The translations under genes and the position numbers were made by a program. The notes under the pieces were generated by a model. It saw only the letters and a list, made by a program, of their open reading frames with translations. It made no database searches and was not told the DNA's origin. Source: an uncultured Clostridia bacterium (GTDB lineage Bacteria; Bacillota; Clostridia; Peptostreptococcales; Anaerovoracaceae). From it: DNA of 8,346 nt. The DNA lies in the NCBI GenBank assembly GCA_938045615.1, contig CALIBC010000050.1, positions 1 through 8,346 on the forward strand, read 5' to 3'. Shown here in pieces: positions 5,338-8,346 of the stretch (position 1 is its first letter; every line of letters begins with the position of its first letter).

Positions 5338-6042
5338 ATGTACAAAATTCTTGCAATTTGTGGCTCGCGTCGCAAAAAAGGAAATACAATCTCGCTTTTG
5401 AAGCAGATGCAAGAAGCTTATCTAATGTTAAGTGACAGCGTGGCATTCGAGTTACTGACTCCGCTTGACTATTCGCTTTTGCCATCTGAAACCCCAGAGG
5501 CCCCTTTCCTTACCGGTAAAGACCTAATTGAAACCATGAACCTAGATGATACTCTGAAGCTGAAAGACAAGTTGTCTCGATGCAATCTAGCAATTCTGGC
5601 TTCGCCAACATATTATGCTGCTGTATCCTCTGACTTTAAATTGCTCGTAGATAGGTTTTGTCATCTGGCTCATCTGTTCTATTTTTCAGGCAAGCCTTGT
5701 CAAACAGTGGTTACTTCAGATGGTAACGGGCATTCACAAGTATCCAATTACATCAGGATGTTTTGTGACGGCTTAGGCATGGTTAGGATAGATGAGGTGG
5801 TCAAAACAAAAGGTCAGGTGTTGACTGATCAGGAGATGAAAAAAATTGCACAAAACGGAATGGATGCAATTATCACCCCAAGCTCCATAACGCCGAGCAT
5901 CAACATGGAAATATTGTACCGCGAGCGAAAAGGCATCGTTCGAAAACAGCCTGATATGAGTGCAGAACGTAAGTATTGGCTTGACAGTGGGCTGTTTGCA
6001 TGCGATTCGCTTCAGGAATACTTTGATCTCAAAAGAGGCTAG
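5338..6042 (+). CDS. lanJ: flavodoxin-fold NAD(P)H/FMN reductase, candidate dehydroamino acid reductase
   Basis: A 234-residue protein of the NADPH-dependent FMN reductase / flavodoxin-like superfamily. The FMN-phosphate loop is ICGSRRKKGNT (7-17); the second flavin-contact segment is ASPTYYAAVSSDFKLLVDRF (88-107); VVTSDGNG follows, and the C-terminal extension carries AERKYWLDSGLF. It lies between lanM and lanT with tight spacing (17 and 3 bases), so it belongs to the pathway. Known LanJ classes hydrogenate Dha/Dhb to D-Ala/D-Abu; from memory, the flavin-dependent class (LanJB: CrnJ of carnolysin, BsjJB of bicereucin) is the matching one. The assignment of chemistry is inference: it could alternatively oxidise or reduce another side chain. 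Intact, unlike its neighbours. RBS is weak (AGGG 5326-5329). Confidence 0.8.
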   Translation: MYKILAICGSRRKKGNTISLLKQMQEAYLMLSDSVAFELLTPLDYSLLPSETPEAPFLTGKDLIETMNLDDTLKLKDKLSRCNLAILASPTYYAAVSSDFKLLVDRFCHLAHLFYFSGKPCQTVVTSDGNGHSQVSNYIRMFCDGLGMVRIDEVVKTKGQVLTDQEMKKIAQNGMDAIITPSSITPSINMEILYRERKGIVRKQPDMSAERKYWLDSGLFACDSLQEYFDLKRG

Positions 6043-6045
6043 ATT

Positions 6046-8192
6046 ATGCGGGTTAAAACAGTCTTGCAATCAGAGCATAGCGAATGCGGACTCGCCTCAG
6101 CTGCTTGTGTGCTGCTTTCTTTGGGAAAAAAACCTCCTTAAATTATCTGCGGGAAGAGTATGGCTCGTCAAAAGGCGGGTTGAGCTTTTCAAACATCCAT
6201 GATATTTTAGCCAATGAGGGAATAGAGTACAAAGGGATACGAATAGAAGATGGATTGTTTTTGTCTCGATTGGAAAAACCTAGCATTCTGTTGTGGGAGG
6301 ACAGCCATTTGGTTGTACTTTACGGTGTACGATTTGGTAGACTTTTGATAATGGATCCAAAATTGGGGAAGGTATCTTACTCCAAAGAAGAGTTTCTCAA
6401 AGGTTTTTCTGGTTATGCACTTATCGAAGACTCGACATGTGGAAACAGGTCGCATGTTAGCACGCGAGGAGAACAGCATGCTGATAAAGAACTAGAGTTT
6501 AGGCATATGTTTCTCTCTCTTTTTTCCGAGAAGAAGTTGATGGCTTTTGGCATCTTACTAACGTCGCTTATAATAAAATTGCTGACTCTGACCGTACCGA
6601 TCCTCTCACAGGCCATAATTGATGGTGAAACAGTCCTAGGTTCGTTTCCAGCTGGAATCCTGTTCTTGGCGTTAGGCGCATTCTTTCTGCTTCACTATCT
6701 GTCAAGTGTTGCAAATGGCTTGCTGTTAACGAAATTAGAGCTAGACTGGACCTTGAGTCTCTCAAGCAGTTTTATGGAAAACGCTATCAATAAGCCATTA
6801 GAGTTTTTTATTAACCGATCAGCGGGATCGATGATCTACAAATCAAGCTTGATGACCCTCATTCAAAGAGCGCTATCAAATAACGTAATACAAAATGCTG
6901 TAGATTTTGTTTTTCTCTTTATCTATCTTCTGTTCATGCTGTTGTTATCCCCCCTTTTATCATTACTTTCCATCATAATCTGTCTCATTATAGCGATTGT
7001 TTCAATAATCTTTTCAATAAGAAATTACATAATTAATAATACAGTCATGGAGCTGCAAAGCGACTTACAGCAACTTTCAGTTGAAGTGTTTTCCGGAGTG
7101 GAAACAATCAAATCATTAGGGATGGAGCAAGCGTTTTATTCTAAATGGGTTAATAAGCTGACGGAAGGAATTGCTGAGCAGAATCGACAGGGGCGAAATG
7201 CTGCATGGATTGCCAGCTTGTCATATTCGCTCATGTTTGCTCTACCGCTGACAATACTGCTTGTTGGCTATTATCTAGCTTTGGAAAATGTTATGACATT
7301 TGGGGAGGTGGTCGCATTCATGACTCTGTCGACGTATTTTGTTGATCCGTTCTCAAAACTGATAAACTCGATCTCGCAAATTATGCTGATAAACTCGTAT
7401 ATGAATCAAATTCGTGATGTGTTTAGCCAATCAGGTAAAAAGATATCGGGGGAAATTGAACTAGCCGAAATTGATGAAATACAACTCCAAAATATAGATT
7501 ACAGATATAGTTATTTTGAACCTGCAATTATTAAGAATGTTTCACTTGACATTCATAAAGGGGATAAAATTGCAATTGTAGGGAAAAGTGGAAGCGGAAA
7601 AAGCACCTTGCTCAAGTTGATATGTGGTCTGTTGCTTCCAACAGAGGGGATGCTGCAGGTAAATGGCTTGCCATACGAAAGTTATGACATGCTGAGCTGG
7701 AAAAGTCTTGTAAATTACACCCCTCAGCAAAGTTTTATATTTAATGATACCCTTGGGAATAACCTTGCGGTTACTGAAGATGTTTTGATGGAAGATTTTG
7801 TTGTTGATGCATTAAAAGCTACCGGAGTTGATGAATTGATTGATGAGACTAACGCCGGTACGATGATGATTCTTTCTGAGAACGGTAGAAATGTGTCTGG
7901 TGGGCAGGCACAGAAAATTGCAGTTGTAAGGAGTTTGCTTAAAAAACCAGCGCTCCTCGCAATGGATGAGCCTACCAGCGCATTGGATGCGATTACAGAG
8001 GATGAGTTAATTGATTATCTATTAAGAGGCGAAAACACCCTGATAATTGCTGCTCACAGGCTTAGCTTGGCTAAGAAAATGAACCAAATAATAGTTCTCG
8101 ACTCTGGAGAAATAGTTGAAAAGGGCTCTCATGACCAACTACTCAAAAAAAGAGGCGTGTATTGGAATTTGTACCATTGTCTTGAGCGTTGA
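6046..8192 (+). pseudogene. lanT: LanT C39 peptidase/ABC exporter with N-terminal frameshift
   Basis: Bifunctional exporter that cuts double-glycine leaders in the cytosol and pumps the peptide across the membrane; about 715 codons when joined. ATG 6046 has AAGAGG (6033-6038) 7 bases upstream, inside the end of the reductase gene. Peptidase C39: Cys14 (HSECGLASAA), His88 (DSHLVVLYGV), Asp104 (MDPKLG). The membrane domain runs about residues 165-425, with hydrophobic helices including AFGILLTSLIIKLLTLTVPI and VFLFIYLLFMLLLSPLLSLL. The ATPase has Walker A GKSGSGKS (513-520), Q-loop TPQQ (559-562), signature VSGGQ (617-621), Walker B MDEPTSALD (D641, E642) and H-loop His671. The frame breaks at A7 6126-6132: unshifted translation stops after 31 residues at TAA 6139-6141. 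The downstream frame has an ATG at 6084, but a product from it would lack Cys14 and could not cleave leaders. Confidence 0.92.
6126..6132 (+). other. lanT frameshift site at A7 (slippery A AAA AAA)
   Basis: Zero frame reads GGA AAA AAA CCT CCT TAA; the peptidase continues in the -1 frame as GKKTSLNYLREEYGSS, an excellent C39 match. One more A (A8), or a -1 slip on A-AAA-AAA, joins them. A7 is also a length at which transcriptional slippage can occur in bacteria. Geometry is the same as at the lanM site: one base short in a homopolymer. Confidence 0.88.
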
Positions 8193-8346
8193 CAAACATG
8201 TTTGCTTGATGAGCAGCAATTAACTAACATCTAGTATATCGTTCTTTAACCCTACTTCCGGGGGGTAATTTCTAAGCACACCCGCTCGTCACCTAGGAAA
8301 GCGATGATAAAGTCGCCGATCCCGTCCCTTCGGGACCAGCATGGGT
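8193..8346. other. 3' flank of lanT; no clear terminator or gene
   Basis: Just after the lanT stop lies the 12-base perfect palindrome CAAACATGTTTG (8193-8204), not followed by a T-run. The region then turns G+C-rich. A short hairpin, GTCCC-TTC-GGGAC, is at 8324-8336. On the minus strand an open frame enters from the window edge and ends at TAG 8254-8252, translating to an ending like DERVCLEITPRK; it could be the C-terminus of a convergent gene but 31 codons are too few to judge. Confidence 0.3.

Noticed and set aside
6132..6140. ACCTCCTTA, identical to the 16S rRNA anti-Shine-Dalgarno end, right after the lanT slip site
   Set aside because: A match of this length is expected by chance at appreciable frequency in 8 kb on two strands, and it would pair with SD sequences, not with the ribosome's own anti-SD, so it is not a known frameshift stimulator.
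6084..8192. lanT starting at ATG 6084 as a real separate gene
   Set aside because: There is no RBS, and the C39 motif around Cys14 lies upstream in the other frame; this is a broken gene, not a peptidase-less transporter.
8193..8204. CAAACATGTTTG palindrome as lanT terminator
   Set aside because: The stem is A/T-rich, has no loop room and no T-run follows.
8252..8346. Minus-strand partial gene at the right edge
   Set aside because: Only 31 codons are visible and no motif is recognisable, so it is noted within the flank entry and not called as a gene.

Overview
The window carries an almost complete class II lanthipeptide (lantibiotic-type) locus, all on the + strand. It looks like a Gram-positive bacterium: a PadR/DUF2812 pair, double-glycine leaders, a LanM synthetase and a LanT peptidase-transporter, purine-rich Shine-Dalgarno sites, and a consensus sigma-A/sigma-70 promoter. 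Bacillota and Actinomycetota (for example Coriobacteriia) are both possible and the sequence does not decide. The first ~1 kb (PadR, DUF2812) and the last ~100 bases are visibly more G+C-rich than the lanM-lanJ-lanT block, which suggests a cassette from a different background.

Layout: 1-187 holds a strong promoter (113-141) with a large inverted repeat over its -10/start region, probably the PadR operator. 188-517 is a PadR-family repressor, overlapping by 4 bases a DUF2812 membrane protein (514-1059). 1163-1423 is a small two-helix membrane protein with an excellent RBS. 1566-1781 and 1794-2000 are two precursor peptides with nearly identical FxxLSxEEMxFIVGG leaders and very Ser/Thr/Ala-rich cores. 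2001-2285 is a gap with a 15-bp hairpin. 2286-5320 is lanM (dehydratase/cyclase, about 1011 codons), 5338-6042 a flavodoxin-fold FMN reductase, and 6046-8192 lanT (C39 peptidase plus ABC exporter, about 715 codons).

Proposed pathway: LanM dehydrates Ser/Thr of the two cores to Dha/Dhb; the flavin reductase, placed like the LanJ enzymes of carnolysin and bicereucin, would hydrogenate these to D-Ala/D-Abu; LanT cuts after GG and exports. The unusual point is that one core has no cysteine and the other only one, next to its C-terminus, so at most one lanthionine ring can form in the whole system. The predicted product is a pair of almost ring-free peptides rich in dehydro- and D-amino acids.

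As given, neither large enzyme is intact. lanM has an in-frame TAA at 2409-2411 and a -1-type frameshift at a T6 run (3179-3184); lanT has the same type of frameshift at an A7 run (6126-6132), which separates the catalytic Cys from the rest. All key catalytic residues are present in the combined frames. Sequencing undercalls, early pseudogenisation and recoding (both runs form canonical -1 slippery heptamers) all remain possible. No LanFEG immunity transporter, separate leader protease or two-component system is in the window.
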